64,000 bases of DNA from Camarhynchus parvulus (Eukaryota; Chordata; Aves; Passeriformes; Thraupidae): positions 5,060,501 through 5,124,500 of the forward strand of contig NC_044600.1 of the NCBI RefSeq assembly GCF_901933205.1, in the 5' to 3' direction. The first letter of the stretch is position 1, and every line of letters starts with the position of its first letter. Under the pieces are notes generated by a model. The model searched no databases. It worked only from the letters and a program-made list of their open reading frames with translations, and had not been told where the DNA came from. Position numbers and translations under genes: made by a program. Shown here in pieces: positions 1-13,454 of this stretch.

Positions 1-240
1 CCTGGAATGTGGGGAAGGGTTGGGATGAGCCCTGAGCCTGCACTTGTGACAGCTCAGGGCCCCTCAGCAGAGACCCCCGAGGCTGCTCCATCCCTCTGGA
101 TTTGGGGGTGGCTGCAGGGGGCTCTGCACAGCCCCTGAAGGCTCTGCTGGGCTCACATCTGTCCTGTGGCACAGCTCTGAGGCCACTGCTGGGCTGTGTT
201 CAAGCCAAATCAATTTGGGCAGCCGTGTGGGTTGGTTTTC

Positions 241-332
241 TCCTTTTCTGTGTATTTCTTTTCTCCTTTTCTGTGTACTTCTTTTCTCCTTTTCTGCGTA
301 TTTCTTTTCTCCTTTTCTGCATATTTCTAAAC
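241..332. repeat. 23-bp tandem repeat, four copies
   Basis: TCCTTTTCTG recurs at 241, 264, 287 and 310, exactly 23 bp apart; the unit is pyrimidine-rich with a few substitutions at the TGTGTA/TGCGTA position. Confidence 0.9.
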
Positions 333-2360
333 AACCAGTACGAATTCCAGTCCTCCAATTAACAGAGAAAATCTAGATTATTTAAAGGGAAATTAGGTTT
401 TTGTCAGCAATGTGCCCTGGCCTTTCCTCTGTCCATCAGTGTGACTACAAACAATAACTGCTTTAACATCAGGGACTACAGCAGCAAAGATTAATTAAAA
501 GTATTTCTGCAAGATTCCTTAGAAAATAAATCCTCATTTGCTCTCTTGCCCTGCATCTTCACCTGCATCTTTCCATTTCCATTCCTCCTCTTGCATTAGG
601 AAGCACAATTGTTAAGTGATGTGTGGATCTGCAGGCAGTGGGAGCAGACCAAGAATTTGCAGCTCCTAAAAGGAAGGATTTTCACATTGGATTTTCACCT
701 TAGAAGGGTTTTTACTTGTAGCCCAAGCTCAAAAAGAAGTTGTTCTTGGGTGTTTGGCAGGAGCTTTGCTGCAGAAGTCAGTAATCAGGTATTTAAATAA
801 TGCCCTTTCCCCTTTGCCAGCTTTTCCTGCTTAAAAAGAGTTGCTATGGGAATTCCAACTTGCCATAGGATTAGAGTTTGACTATGAATCAAGAAACAAA
901 GGGAACTGGATGAAAAGTCTTTTTTATCTGAATACACATCTTCAGCAGTGATCACTTGTAATCGAAATTCCTGCCTGATTTCCTGCTGGAGACACCAGGC
1001 TGGCTGCAGGACAAGCAGAGCTCACAGAAGTGATTTCTGGTCGCTATGGAGCTGGGAATAAACAGCCTTTTTCTTAGGATGGCCTCCAAAACACCACTGG
1101 GGCTTGCTGGCTAACACACAGCTCAACCCCTGAATTATTTGCATCCCTTTGTGTTTCAATTCATCCTGGGTTTCATTAGTTAAAATGTTGATTTTTCATG
1201 TGGGGATGGAGCTTCCTTCCTTTTTCAGGAGAAGAAATCTGCAATTGCCACCAGCTTTTTTTATTTTTTATTATAAAAAACACTTGTTTTTAGCCAATGT
1301 GGAATGTTGGGGTGCTGAGCTCCAGTATTACAAAAATACCTGGGCAGGTGGAGGTTTGGGAAGAACAAAATGATGAAAAAAACCAGTGAAATAACTGAGG
1401 AGGGAGGATTTTTTTTTTCCCCCCGGTGAGACTGCAGCTGGGCTCTGCTGCTCCATGCAGAGCAAGATGTGACCTTGAGCTGCCCAATCTTCCTGGATGT
1501 GATAAACCCCCCTTAGGGGGCTTAGAGGGTGTTACAAAGCTGAGCCACAGCTTTCACCAGCTCCAGGAGGTGCCTGCAGGCTTCTCCCAGAGCCCAAAAA
1601 ACGAGCTGAATTCTCCCTGGGAATGCATCCTTCAAACTGGGACAGGCTCAGCTCGTCCAGTGCGTGTCACTGATCCAGACAGACACCAGGCTCTGGCTCT
1701 GGGCTTTATCCAGAGCTTATTGCAAAAAGGAAAAGGAGATAGGGGGAAAAAAAGGAGTAAAAATATGCTTGTTATGTTTTCCTAAGAGAGCGCTGTGGAA
1801 TAGGATCTTTCACTTCAAACCCTGCAAGGAAAGGAAGTAAATTTGATCTCTGCTCCTTGCCTAGAGCCCTTAGGTTGCTTTCTGGAGCAGTCAAGTGAGA
1901 CAAAGCCAGGAAAAATAGATCCTGTTGAAGCCATTGGTCTGTCCCTGCTCCAGCTGCAAGTGCCTGTTCAGCCTCAGCAGAGCAGATTTTCCTGCTGGAG
2001 CTGTGAAACTGAGCTGCTTTCATGGGGAAGTGCTTTAAATCTCCCATGTTATCCATTTCCCCCCTGAAATACTGAGCAGAAGAGCAAAGGGAAAGAGCAG
2101 CCCAGGGGAGGTGTGAGAATCCTGCTGCTGGAAAGGTCCCTGTTTGCCCTGAGCCCTCGTGGTGCTGACTGGGATTTCCTGTTTGGGGCAGGGGCAGAGC
2201 TCTGGGGTGATCTCTGGTACCAGATAAATGTTCTGTTCTCATCTCTGAGGGTGAGGCAGCACTCAGGGAGCTCTGCAGGACTCAGGGGAGAGCACAGGCT
2301 GCTGCTTGCCTGGTGGGAAGCATTAGGCACATCCCCATGGAGCAGAGGATGTGTTCCCCT
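333..2360. other. No gene recognised
   Basis: Unique, slightly AT-rich sequence. A T/C run lies near 1409-1425. Open frames are short, lack coding-like base bias and resemble no family I know. Confidence 0.5.
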
Positions 2361-2475
2361 TGTAGGATCCCAGGGGATTAATGGGGTCTTAAAGCCCACC
2401 CTGTTCCATGGGCAGGGACACCTCCACAGCCCAGGCTGCTCCAAGGCCTGTCCAGCCTGGGAGCATCCAGGGAGC
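2361..2475 (-). mobile_element. CR1 LINE 3' fragment
   Basis: Reverse-complement CR1 tail: TCTTAAAGCCCACCCTGTTC, then CATGGGCAGGGACACCTC, then CTGCTCCAAGGCCTGTCC. The extreme 3' end is degraded. Confidence 0.75.
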
Positions 2476-3910
2476 ACCTTGGGCTGGGATTGGGGTTTCA
2501 GCAGCTCTCAGTTCCCAAACAGCTCCTGTCAGAGTGGAAACTCTTGGATTGTCCCTAAGTACAGACAGAGATGTGAAGATTGCACAGAGCTCCCACATGC
2601 AAGATGAGATCCTGAGCTCAAGGGTAATTCAGCTCTTGCACACACCACAGGTTTCTCTGCCTAATCAGGATTTTTTCCATCTCTCTGCAATTTAGATCCA
2701 CTTGTAGCACTCCCCTTGTACCAGGCTGTCCTTTTTGAGCCGTGGTACTTCGGTGTGTCCTTTCCTGTGAGTATTCCCGTGGCTGGCTGTCCTGCAGCAC
2801 ATTTCTTGGGGCCAGGCTCCATGGGATCCCTGCCAACTCTAATCTGCAGCTCAAGTGACTTGGCACCCAATTCCCACAAAGCCCCTTGGCATCCTGCACC
2901 TCCAAACACATCCCAGATACTCAGATTTATCTTTCCCTGATTAGGGCTCATCTGTTGGGGAGTTTCTGCAGATGTTTCTTTATTTAAACCCTGCTGGATG
3001 AAGGGAAGGAAGGAGAGAGAGACCCCTGAGGAGGAAGGAGAGGTTTCACAGCATCCTTTACTCTGCAGCAATCCCAATTCCAGGAATACATGTCCATTGC
3101 TCATAATTATTTTTGTCTCATTTGTTCTTCCCTCCTACTCCTCCCTCCAAAAAAAAAAAATCCCAAACAGGAATTCCCTGCTTCCTCCTTTCCTAATGAA
3201 ATCTCCCTGCCTATAACCAAGGAGGTCTATCCATGTGGTCAAACCGTGGTTGGATCAGCTCAGCAGGAAATTTGGTAGGAAAATGCAGCTTCAGCAGCTT
3301 AGCAGGGTTTATTTTTAGGGGTTGAACTCCGGGATGCAAAGTGCCAGACTCCCATTGTTGTCAGATGGCTCCTGTCCCACCAGGCTGGGTCAAACCTGTG
3401 ACTCACAGCAGAGGGGGATTGGCTTTGCAAACCTCCTGGGATTTTTTTTTTCCTCCCCTAGTCTCAGATGTTGACGATAAAACCTCCAGTTTAAGACAAT
3501 AAAACTTGTTTGCAGAACAAGCTCGCAGATTTTTCTGATTAAAACAAGTCCTGTTTGTAATCAAAACCCCATTGCAGTGTTTGAAAAGCACCTGAGGTTT
3601 TGGGGCTGGGGGCTCCTGCAGATGTTGGGGCTGCTCTGTTTGAGGCTGGCCAGGTGTGAGCCAAGCTCTGAGTGGAAACTACAGGGCTGTGTGAGCTCAG
3701 CCCTGTTCCCTGGCCAGAAATCCTGGATTTATTAAACCTGGAGCTGTGCTGAGGCAGGATCAGGTTCAGGTGTGAGCTGCTGGGCACCTGGCCAGCTTGG
3801 CAAGTGGAGGTGACCTTTGTGGAAGATTCAGGCCCATGAGTGATTTGGGGAAATTTATGATCTAATTCTGACACACAGCCTCCCTCCTCTCCCTCAGCCT
3901 TCATCCTTCC

Positions 3911-4025
3911 AAATCATGGACTTGTTTAGGTTGGAAAAGACACCTGAGATGGAGTCCAAACATTAACCCAGCACGACCATAAAGCATGGTCCCAAATCCT
4001 CACCTTCCTTTGTGGGACAAGCTAC
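3911..4025 (-). mobile_element. CR1 LINE 3' fragment
   Basis: Reads AAATCATGGACTTGTTTAGG then TTGGAAAAGACACCTGAGAT, the reverse complement of a CR1 tail, followed by the ATTAACCCAGCACGACCAT block. Confidence 0.85.
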
Positions 4026-7000
4026 TCCTCCTAGAATCCCATGAATTAATTCCTGGAAATGCTCATGGAGTTATCCTGGACTCCTTCCTGCTTCCCTTTC
4101 TGCCCTTGTGGCTCTTCCAGCACTGTGTGGGATCAGCATAGGATGTGATTCCAGGCCATCATCCATAGGGATGGGAAAACCTTACAGCATTTCTGGGGAA
4201 GTTTTGGGAACAGACAAATGCAGGTGTGATTTAAAATCCCTGAAAACCCAAAGTGCTCTGCAGTTTTAACATCAGTCCCAGTCTGGCTCAAGGCTGTGGC
4301 AAATCAAGGACTTCTCAGGAATTCAGGCATTTATTCTCACTGTTGGACAGGGGTTATCCTGATTATTTTTTTTCCTCTTTGCCTTGTGACTGATTCCCTC
4401 AGTCTGCCCTGCTATGTCTACCAGGAATCCAGAGATAACTGTCCCTCCTCAGCTGCTGGCTCCCCATAACTAAAGGATGTTTTTAGCAGTTTTTTTTCAT
4501 TTCTTTCCCAAGGGCATGGTGCTCTATTAGTGGAAAGACTCTGCTGTTGTGAGAGCTGTAGTGCAAACCCAAACAAGTTCTGCTGATGAAACAAAAATGG
4601 GAGTAAGGGGTGAAATCATGTGGGAATCACCCTTTAATTCTGATTTAAACCATGGGTCTCCAAGGTTGAGGTGGCTTTGAAGTGCTGGTGGTGCCAGCCA
4701 GGCAGTTTCAATGTTCAGGAGTTGTATTTAAGATTTCATGTGGAAATACAAGTCCACCTTCAGCACTCCCCTGGTGTTTGTCCTGGAGAGGCTCTGTGGG
4801 GCTGCAAAGTTGGCTTAGGAGTTCCCCTTGTCCTCCCTCCATGGGCACCTTCTCTGTGCCAGCACAGGGATAGATGGGATAAAGCTGTTCCCAGGAACCT
4901 GGTTAAAAGATCCAGGATTTAAAAAAAACCCCTCATTTTGGGGGAGGTGCTGGAAATTAGAATTCTGTTTAATTTTAATTTAGTTTGCAAAGATCTGGGG
5001 GATAATGTACCTTCCCATGCAGGTGTTGTACAGCTCAAGGCAATATGGAGAGGAAAAAATGACGCAGCCTCCCAAATCAATGTCAATGTCCTCCCCTACC
5101 CCCCACAAAAAAGAGAAGGACAAATGTCCTGTGAGCCCAGGATTTATGAAGTATGAATGAAGGAGTTGTGTTTACAGGGGGAATTGGAGGATAAATACTT
5201 GGGAAGTAGTGGCTGTGGCAGGACAGTGTTTTACAGGTGTCCCCTCATCCTCAATCCTGCCTGTGACCCCTCACTGCTCTGCCAGTTTGGAATGATGAGG
5301 TAATGGGTGGAAAAAGACAGGAATCTGAACTGCCAAAACCTCACTTTTTTGCTGAAATTATGACAAATTTCCCCAATATTCTCCTTTCTCTTGGATCAGG
5401 ATGCTTCCACCATTCATGTCATCTCTCACAAGTGGGAATGGGGTTGGAAAATGCCAAACTACTCTCCTGAGCAACCCTGAGGGAAGGAGCTCTTTAAATG
5501 AAGTCATTTGCAATGCAAAATCTGGAGGTGAGTGCAGGAATTTCAGTGGGATCCTTTGGGCCCCTGTCTGTGGCCTCCAGCTGTCCCTGTGCCAGGGGGA
5601 AAACAGCAGCCCTAGGCCAGAAAGAGAAAATTCCTCCTCCAGGTATTCCAGGATGTGATTGTTGGACTTAGGACTGAAATTTGTCCTTTAATAAACCTGA
5701 ACCTTTTTCCTGCCCAAAACCTGAAAATGAGGCAAGGTCTCAAATCCCTTCCTGGGCCTGTCAGGTAGTTCCAGGCCAGGCTTAATCCTGGTTTTAAGAG
5801 GAATTTTTGCCCATGTGCTGGAAATTTGGGTTCTGATGGCTCCGTGGTTGTGTGAGCAAATCTCAGCTCCACTGTGACCTCGAGCTCTGAGTGGTGCTGA
5901 TCATGTTATAAATACCAAAATATTCCCTGGAGCTGCACAATCAACACTTGGCCCTGCTGGGTTATGGCCTGGGTTTGTCCCAGGCCTTATTTTGGGGGGT
6001 TTTCTTTAGTCCAGGTTTTCAGTGTGTAATGGGCAGTTACAGAGCAGCCAGAATTTATCATGTTGATAATGCCACAGTGCTACTCAAACAGGTTAATTTT
6101 TTTCTTTGTGTGACCTATGTAAAATTTGTAAATGATTTCCCAAGACTCTTTATCTATGCAGCAGGAGATCTGAGACACTTCTTTCACAGCACTTCCCTCA
6201 GCTCCCTAATGCAGCTAATATTGATTTAGGATATAAAATAACACCTCCCCTGGGGATCAGCTGCTAATTCAGTGTCATCCATGAGGTTCTCAGACTCCCT
6301 GAGTAAGATTTCAACCCTCCCTGGTGCTAAGAGGGTTTTTGTTCCATGGCACTTGCAGGGATAACACACAAGGCCAGCTTTGGAAGCAGCACAGCCCTTC
6401 CAGTGGTCAAAAGATGTTTTTAAGGTTAATTTTATTCTGCTAGCAGTGTGTCATCCTGTGCAGAAAAGATGAGAACTTGGGGAAATAAATTAAAATAGGT
6501 TCAGTGCAACTGCTTTGGTTTTTTCATGTGTTGTGGTCTTAGGAGTGATCTAGGGACTGAGTTCCAAGAAAGTATTCCATGACTGCAGAGGTGATTTGGG
6601 TTAATGATGGAAGAAATTGGGGGATTTGTACAAACCAAGAAAAAGGAAAGACCAGTTTCCATGCTGAGGGTTTCCAGGAAAATCTCTGTGTGTGCTGGAT
6701 GTACCCAGGATTTGAGAGGGCTACAGAGAAAGTGAAATTTAAATATTATTCCAGCTAACACTGTGTATTTATGTAAGTCAGGGTAAATGAGAACACTCAC
6801 ACATTCTGTTTTTCCAGAAAAATCTTTCCTTTTTCATTATCCACACACATCCACAGAGATACAGAAAAGAGCAAACAGTGCAAAACATGGGCGTTGGTCA
6901 CTTCTATACAATATTTACATTGCTCAAATCCCTCAGGCAGGGAAAAGCCAGCCCAGGGTTTTCTTAGGGACTGGACAGTTTTCTTGGAAAACATATGCCA

Positions 7001-7250
7001 AGTGATCCCAAAAAGAAACCACCCCACTCCTTGCTTGTCCCAGTGGTTTAGGGGTGTGAAGGTCCTGGTATTTTGCATGGAAATTAAATTTAAGAATTAA
7101 AATCAAGGACAGCCAGCAGTGTTAAATGTTAGTTTTATGTGATGTTAAAGTGTTAGTTTGAAGTGATGCTTTCCAGAGCAAAAAAACAGGAACAGCTCCA
7201 TGTTTTGCTGTGAAATGTGAACATTTTATAGGGCTTAAAATCCCTGTCTT
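4026..7250. other. No gene recognised
   Basis: Unique sequence between CR1 copies. No long frame and no splice pair that leads to a recognisable peptide. Confidence 0.5.
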
Positions 7251-7364
7251 AAATCATGGAATGGTTTAAGCTGGAATTGGCCTTAAAGACCATGGGCAGG
7301 GACACCTCCCACTATCCCAGGTTTCTCCAAGCCCCATCCAGCCTGGCCTTGGACACTTCAGGGA
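7251..7364 (-). mobile_element. CR1 LINE 3' fragment
   Basis: AAATCATGGAATGGTTTAAG, then CCATGGGCAGGGACACCTCC, then CAGCCTGGCCTTGGACACTT; reverse orientation. Confidence 0.85.
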
Positions 7365-7611
7365 TTTCGCATTGGGCAGAATGAGCCTTTAACACACCCA
7401 GGTCCTGACAGAACAAACAGGAAAGGGAGAATATTCCCATGGCTGGATTCTGTACCCAGAGAAAAGGAGCTTTGACCACTCTTGTGGGAAGCAACGATGT
7501 TTTGGGCAATCTTCCTCACTTGCTTGAGCCTCCCACAAACCTGATTTTCTCCAAGCGGCATCTCCACGGCACAGAATTTCAGGGAGATACAGGAGATGTG
7601 TACAAATATCA

Positions 7612-7864
7612 CAACAGGATGAGAGGGAATGGCCCCAAGTTGTGCCAGGGGAGGTTTAGATTGGATATCAGGAAAAATTCTTTCACAGAAAGGGTTGTCA
7701 AGCATTGAAACAGTGAAGTGGTGGAGTGTCCATCCCTGGAAGTGCTCAGAAAATGTCTGGATGTAGCACCTGGGGACATGGGTTTGTGGTGAACGTGGTG
7801 GAGCTGGGTTGATGGTTGGACTCGATGATCTTGGAGGTCTTTCAACATTAATTCCATGATTCTA
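7612..7864 (+). mobile_element. CR1 LINE 3' fragment
   Basis: About 250 bp: GGTTTAGATTGGATATCAGG, CCATCCCTGGAAGTGCTC and the terminal GGACTCGATGATCTTGGAGG ... CCATGATTCTA. The 3' end is intact and opposite in orientation to the copy 250 bp to the left. Confidence 0.95.
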
Positions 7865-10800
7865 GGGGTGATTTATGGTCCTTGGAGTGCCAGAGGGCAC
7901 ACACAGAACTCAGACCAGCCTGGGCTCTGGGGTCAGCCTAGGGGCAGCATTCAGAAATAAAAATTACAGCTTTCCTGGAATTACAGCAAAAACAAGGCTT
8001 GGGCAGCTAATCCATGGAGAACAACTCTGCCTCTTTCTTCAATTAATGCTGAGCACCAAAACCTGCTTAGTGAAGTGAGGGCTGCTTTGTTCCTGTTCCC
8101 AAATCCTGCCCCAGGAGCTCTGTGGACACAGCAAAGCTTTGGGGTGCTGAGGGCTCCCTGTGGCCAGCAGGTCCCACCACAGGACACTTACACAGGACAA
8201 TGTCCTGCCTGTGGACAGCAAACCTTCCCACTGGGAATGGCATGGGGTATCTTGGGGAGCTCTGCAGGGCCACAGCTTTAGAGAAGGCTCTCAGAGGTGC
8301 TGTGTCTCTCTGGCACAGGGAAATTCCTTCTGGGTCATCCATGTGTTTTTCTGGGTCAGGAGTGGATCCTCCCTCCCTCATCCACAGAGAACAACCAAAA
8401 AAAACTTCCCAGGGTTAGTTTTAGAGGGATTTCAAGGCTGGATCGATGCAGGGAGCAGGGATAGGAGGAGCAGAGCCTGCCTGGCTGATGTGCACATGCA
8501 GCACAGGAACCTTCTCGCCCTTTGGCTCATCCAAGAGCTAATCCATGACTTTTATACGTGACTTGTGCTGCCTCTTTGCCCTTGTGGCTCACAGATGTGG
8601 CTCTGGGTAGTTTGCACTGATTGTGCAAAGCTGGTGGAGATTTGCACAAGATTTACCCAAGGCCTGGCACCTTTCATCCATTGTAGGGCCGTGGTGGCAC
8701 CAAGAGGAGCTTCTTGGGACTGTAGAACAAAGCCCTGCTTCCCCCTGTGGATTGGCACAGAATTTCACCAGGTGTGGGCACCCCAGGGTGGGTTTGGGCT
8801 GGGCAGAGGGCCCAGGAGCCTTTTGGAGCTGCAGCTTTTCCAGCTGGGCAATGGGTTGCAAAGCTGGTGCGTGAATGTTGCAGGAGGACTGGGGAATAGG
8901 AACAGGGAGCTGGCTGGGAGCAAGGAAATCCATGATTAATGTTTGTTTAGGATCTCTGGGTCCTGTCTGAGCCTCTAAAGGCAGTGACTTTTAATTAAAT
9001 TGATTTTGTTTTTAAACTTGAAGTTGTGGCGTTGTCTTTGCTGACAGCAGCCCTTTGTGGGGGGAGGAGCACTCAGCTGCCCCTCAGCCAGAAAAGCTGG
9101 GAATCCACTTTTCTGCCACCCTCTCCTCCCAGCTTGGCTTTGCTGACATCTGAAAAATGACTTTTCCTCTCTCTGAATGCATAATTGGTTATTTATCCAC
9201 AAACCATGGAGTGTGTACTCAGTGTACCTGACCTAGAAAAGCCAGATTAGTCAAGACCTGTCCCAGCAGATGTGAGTGTCAGTCATCATGTGATCTCCAT
9301 ATAATTTATGAGGACTTAAATTACAAAATAATGGATCTTTTCAGTTGGCATTTTGGCACAGGATGATAGGATTACATTTTATGTGAGAATATCCACCGCA
9401 GCTCTTGCCCCATAAAACTGCAAACAGAAATTTGTAAGCATTGGCACTGGTTTGGTTCCCAAAAAGACACTCATTATGCTGGGATTACAGGCAGGCCATG
9501 GATGTGGGGCCTGGAGCTTGTCCAGTCCCAGGCAGTTCTTTCCCTTCTCTCTTTCACCATTTCCTTCAGAAGCCCAGACAGTGGTTTCTAGCCTGGATTT
9601 TTCTTTCTTCCCTTGGATTTTACCAGAAAAATCAGGTCTGTGGAGCTCACCCAGAGCAGAAGGTGTCTCAGGACTTTGGAAATGAGAGGTTCTGCAGCCA
9701 CCAGACATGAGAACAGCCCTGTCCCACAAAGCTCCCAAACCCCACAAACTCTGGAATCACTTCTTGCTTTGCAAGAGTAAAGCAGCAGCTTTAAAATAAG
9801 ATTTCCAAGCTGGCAGTTGGATGTTGCCTGCTGAGAACAAGCTGAGTGTAAACAGGTTTCTCATCTCTGTAAATCTGCATTAAGCAGGGCTTTTCCTCAG
9901 AGAAGAGCATTTTCTTATGTTCCAAATAATTTTCTTGCAAGTAGGAAGATGTTTTCAGGCACAGGGTGGGATTCTTGGGGCTGTCCTGTGCAGGGCCAGG
10001 AGTTGCACTTCCATGATCCTTGTGGGTCACTTCCAGCTCGGGATATTCTGTGGTTCTAAATGCACCCTTCCGTATTTTACTGAATCCTTCTTATTCTTGC
10101 TCCTTCTCTCACCCCTAGAAATGAAGTTCGTTAATGAATTCTTCCTGCTCTTTTTCCTTCCCTCTCTCATCCCTAAAAATGCAGCTTGTGTCTCATAAGT
10201 CCAGTTCCTGGCAGGGTTTGGGATGGGGGGCCCCATTTCTCACAGAGTTTGGGGTGTGTCAGAGCTGCTGATGGTTCTCTGCCATGGGATGAAGGATTTG
10301 CTCCTCAGGGAGAGCCCTGCCTGGCAAATCCCTCTCTTTCCTTTTGATCTGAAGGGAGCAACTTCTCTGAAATGCACACATTTCATGGCATGGGTTGAGA
10401 TGGGCTGATCAGCCAAAGGAAATATGGATTTTAAAATTCCCTGTGAAGACTTTGGGTCCAGTAGGAAAGGGGCACAGGCAGGAAAAGTGACAAGGCACTG
10501 GTTAAATGGAAATTTTGCTGCTTCCTAAAGCCCAGCTCATCCCTTAGGCTGGAGGTAAACCTTTCCCAGCTGCTGATAAATTCCCTGTCACTGCCTATCC
10601 CTTGTCCTGCCACACTGACCTCATTCCACCAACTTTTGTCAACGATCTCTCCCTGTTTTCACATTCTTCTGCTCCAAAGTGCAATTGTCTGTGGGCTTAA
10701 TCTCCAGAAAAGCTTCCCAGGCCAGAGCTGTGTGCAAGTTTCCAGTAAATATTGCTGTAACTCAGAGCTGAAATAGAATATTTTTGGCTGCTCTCATGCT

Positions 10801-11962
10801 CTCTGTGTATAATGAGTTGATCATATGCTTTTCTCCAATAACTGACATTTTAAGGCTGAAATAGAATCATTTTTGGGGTCTCTCAACCTTGGTTAGCCAC
10901 TGACTTCTTTATTCAAAGTGAATGCAGTGCTAAATAAATATTCCCTTGGAAGCATTAACATTTTACAACTGAACTCTTCTCACACTTAAACCTCTGTTGC
11001 TTTAAATGATCACATTTGAGGTGCTGCTCTTGTATCTCACGAGGCTTCATCAGAGAGACTTAAAATAGAGTTGAGTGGAAAACATCTGCTCAATTAATAA
11101 TTTGTCTCTTTTTTGGCAATAATTCCCTAAAAGTAGCTTTGCCATGGTAATGTAGATTGCTGAGCTAACAAGTTGTAACTTTATATTTTTTCAAATGAAA
11201 TTGTTCTCCTCATTTCTGTTTCTTACACTTAAGCATGAACCAGCCTGGGAAGGGCTGTAGAGCTTCAAACACGAGCCAAGAGCTGGAGAAAGGAACCAGG
11301 TGGTAAAATGCAACACATACAAATAATTAATTTTCCATATATTTCTGTAATCTATAAAAAGAAAGGTAATAAATTAATTGGAAAACAAGACAATATTGCT
11401 GTAACCAGCTAAGAAAAGAGTGCAGCAAACTGGTTTTGGAGTTACCTTGAGGCCCTAAATACCCATTAAACAATCACAGATCCTCCTTTAATTGGGTGCT
11501 GTGACACTTCTTGTCCATATTTCGGTGGGATCAGCACTCCTGGGCCCTCGGCTGCCTCAGCTTCTGTATGGGAGCTTTGCCCTTGGAAGAACTCTGGGGT
11601 TTCAGGCCCTTCTCCTGCTGACTTTTCAGTCCAGCCCTTCCCAGAAATAGTCATAAAATCCCCTGGGATATAAAAACCCAGGTGCAACAAATCATTAATG
11701 AGCCCTTTACTCCTTCCCAGAGGTGGCATAAAAAATAATCAAATAAATTAAATGACAGCTTAATCTGATAAAAATGAAACTTCATCTTTCAAAACTGTAG
11801 TAATAATTATCTTTTTTTTCTTATTATCTTTTCTGTCACCAAGCCAGTCTTTTTGCCTAACTACTAAACAATTATTTACACTTCAAACCTCTCCATAAAT
11901 TCCAGTCTCTAGGAAAACCAGGCTCTGCACTCTGGCAGTGGAGTAAGGAAAAGCCACAAGCT
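7865..11962. other. Intergenic; AT-rich from about 10.7 kb
   Basis: No repeats were recognised between about 10.7 and 12.3 kb. That part is markedly AT-rich and unusually free of CR1, which would fit the 3' flank or 3' UTR of LPAR4 or conserved non-coding sequence. Nothing firmer can be said. Confidence 0.45.
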
Positions 11963-11968
11963 TTTATT
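11963..11968 (-). promoter_or_regulatory. Candidate LPAR4 polyadenylation signal
   Basis: AATAAA on the minus strand, about 440 nt after the LPAR4 stop. It is the first canonical signal I found in that direction, in an AT-rich stretch. The real 3' UTR could run further. Confidence 0.35.
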
Positions 11969-12407
11969 ATGCCTTTGTAAGCAAACATACATATTGTGGG
12001 AAGTTACTGAGTTAACATATGAGGATGCACCTGCAGAAGGCAGAAATATTGGCAGGAATCTCTAAAAAAATGAAATTTTTTCTTTCCCAACTGGTCCCAT
12101 GTCAACTGCTGAGGGGGAAAATGCCAAATGTTGGCATCTTCTGGTTAAAGAAGCTGTTCTGCTCCCTCCTGAGTTGATGCATGTGTTGTAGCCTGTCCAT
12201 AATCTCCAAAGGGAGATCCATTGAGATTTTCACACTTTGTGTTCACCTGTGGAACGTGATGGGACCATCCCAGTGCAAGGATCTGTCATCCCCCAGCAGC
12301 TTTTCTTCATTAACCCCATGTGTGAGCCCCCATTTTCTGGAGCTGCTCGTTGCCACGTGGTGTTAATCAGGAGTTAATGGGGGGTAACTCCCTGTGTAAA
12401 CATCTCC

Positions 12408-13454
12408 CTAGAAATGGGATTCAGATGTGGGATCTCCTCCGTTGGTGATGGCCTGGTCACTGATCTCATCCTGCGGCGCCGGCAGCGCTGTCTTTGTGAG
12501 CGGCATCTCTGTCTTGAAGAGAGAATCCATTTTGATCTGGGTTTTGATGTTGAAGGACTTCTGGAAGGACTCGGAGGTGAAGTAGTAGATGAAGGGGTCG
12601 AAGCAGCAGTTGAGGGTGGCGATGCACAACGTGATGGGATACATGGTCCTGGCAAACCTCTCCAGGGAGCAGTTGGCGATGGCCTGGGAGCGCACGAGCG
12701 CGTACAGGAACAGGATGGAGTTGTAAGGGACAAAGCACACGACGAAAATGGCCACGTGCACGATGATCATCTTCAGCACCTTCTCCTTGTTCGTCCCAAT
12801 CTGGGACAGGGTGGCCGGCTTCCGTAAAGTCCGGAGAACCAGCGAGGAGCACGTGAGGTTGAGCAGCAGAGGGATGATGAACCCCACCACCTCAATAAAT
12901 ATGGTGATCTTGGACAGGTAGGTTTTCCAGATCCTTTTGGAGAACCCTTCAAAACAGGTGGTGCTGGTGTTGGACACGTTGGTGGTGGAGAAGAGCGAGG
13001 CTGAAATTCCGCCGCTGAGGACCAGGATCCAAACACCGGCGCAGACAATGGCGGAATTCCTCCGGGTGCGGATGGTGCGGGAGCGGAAGGGATACACGAT
13101 GGCCAGGAAGCGATCCACGCTGATGCAGGTCAGGAACAGCATGCTCCCGTAGATGTTGGTGAGGAATGCCGTGCCCGAGATCTTGCACAGGCTGTCCCCA
13201 AAGGGCCAGTGCCTGTTGAAGTTGTAGAAAATCTTAAAGGGCAAAGTGAAGACAAAAAGCAAGTCTGAAACTGCCAGGTTGGTCATGAAAATGGCTGTCT
13301 CACTCCGCATCTTCATCCGGAAGAGGAAGACGAAGAGGGAGGCGCAGTTTGTGATCAAGCCAAGGATGAAGACCACGCTGTACACGGCTCCATACAGGTT
13401 GTACTTGAAGGAATCATCTGTCAGGCAGGTATGGTTGTTGCTGTGGTTTCCCAT
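12408..13454 (-). CDS. LPAR4: Lysophosphatidic acid receptor 4 (348 aa, complete)
   Basis: A class A G-protein-coupled receptor of the plasma membrane that binds lysophosphatidic acid; the family member is known to couple to several G proteins, including G12/13 and Gs. The protein follows remembered human LPAR4 almost residue for residue from DDSFKYN onward. Seven hydrophobic segments are present. Visible landmarks are N36 in TM1, D64 in LAVSDLL of TM2, C90 at the top of TM3 pairing with C167, D114-R115-F116 (DRF, normal for this receptor instead of DRY), W142 in TM4, CFVPY at 240-244 in TM6 and DPFIY at 286-290 in TM7. N-terminal NHS and NHT are possible glycosylation sites. The ATG at 13454 is the first in-frame Met: a TGA stands two codons before a TTG at 13478. 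The human N-terminus is about 20 residues longer. Coding is intronless with no internal stop. Confidence 0.97.
   Translation of the reverse strand: MGNHSNNHTCLTDDSFKYNLYGAVYSVVFILGLITNCASLFVFLFRMKMRSETAIFMTNLAVSDLLFVFTLPFKIFYNFNRHWPFGDSLCKISGTAFLTNIYGSMLFLTCISVDRFLAIVYPFRSRTIRTRRNSAIVCAGVWILVLSGGISASLFSTTNVSNTSTTCFEGFSKRIWKTYLSKITIFIEVVGFIIPLLLNLTCSSLVLRTLRKPATLSQIGTNKEKVLKMIIVHVAIFVVCFVPYNSILFLYALVRSQAIANCSLERFARTMYPITLCIATLNCCFDPFIYYFTSESFQKSFNIKTQIKMDSLFKTEMPLTKTALPAPQDEISDQAITNGGDPTSESHF

Noticed and set aside
12414..12827. Plus-strand frame of 137 codons opposite LPAR4
   Set aside because: Antisense shadow of the conserved LPAR4 coding exon.
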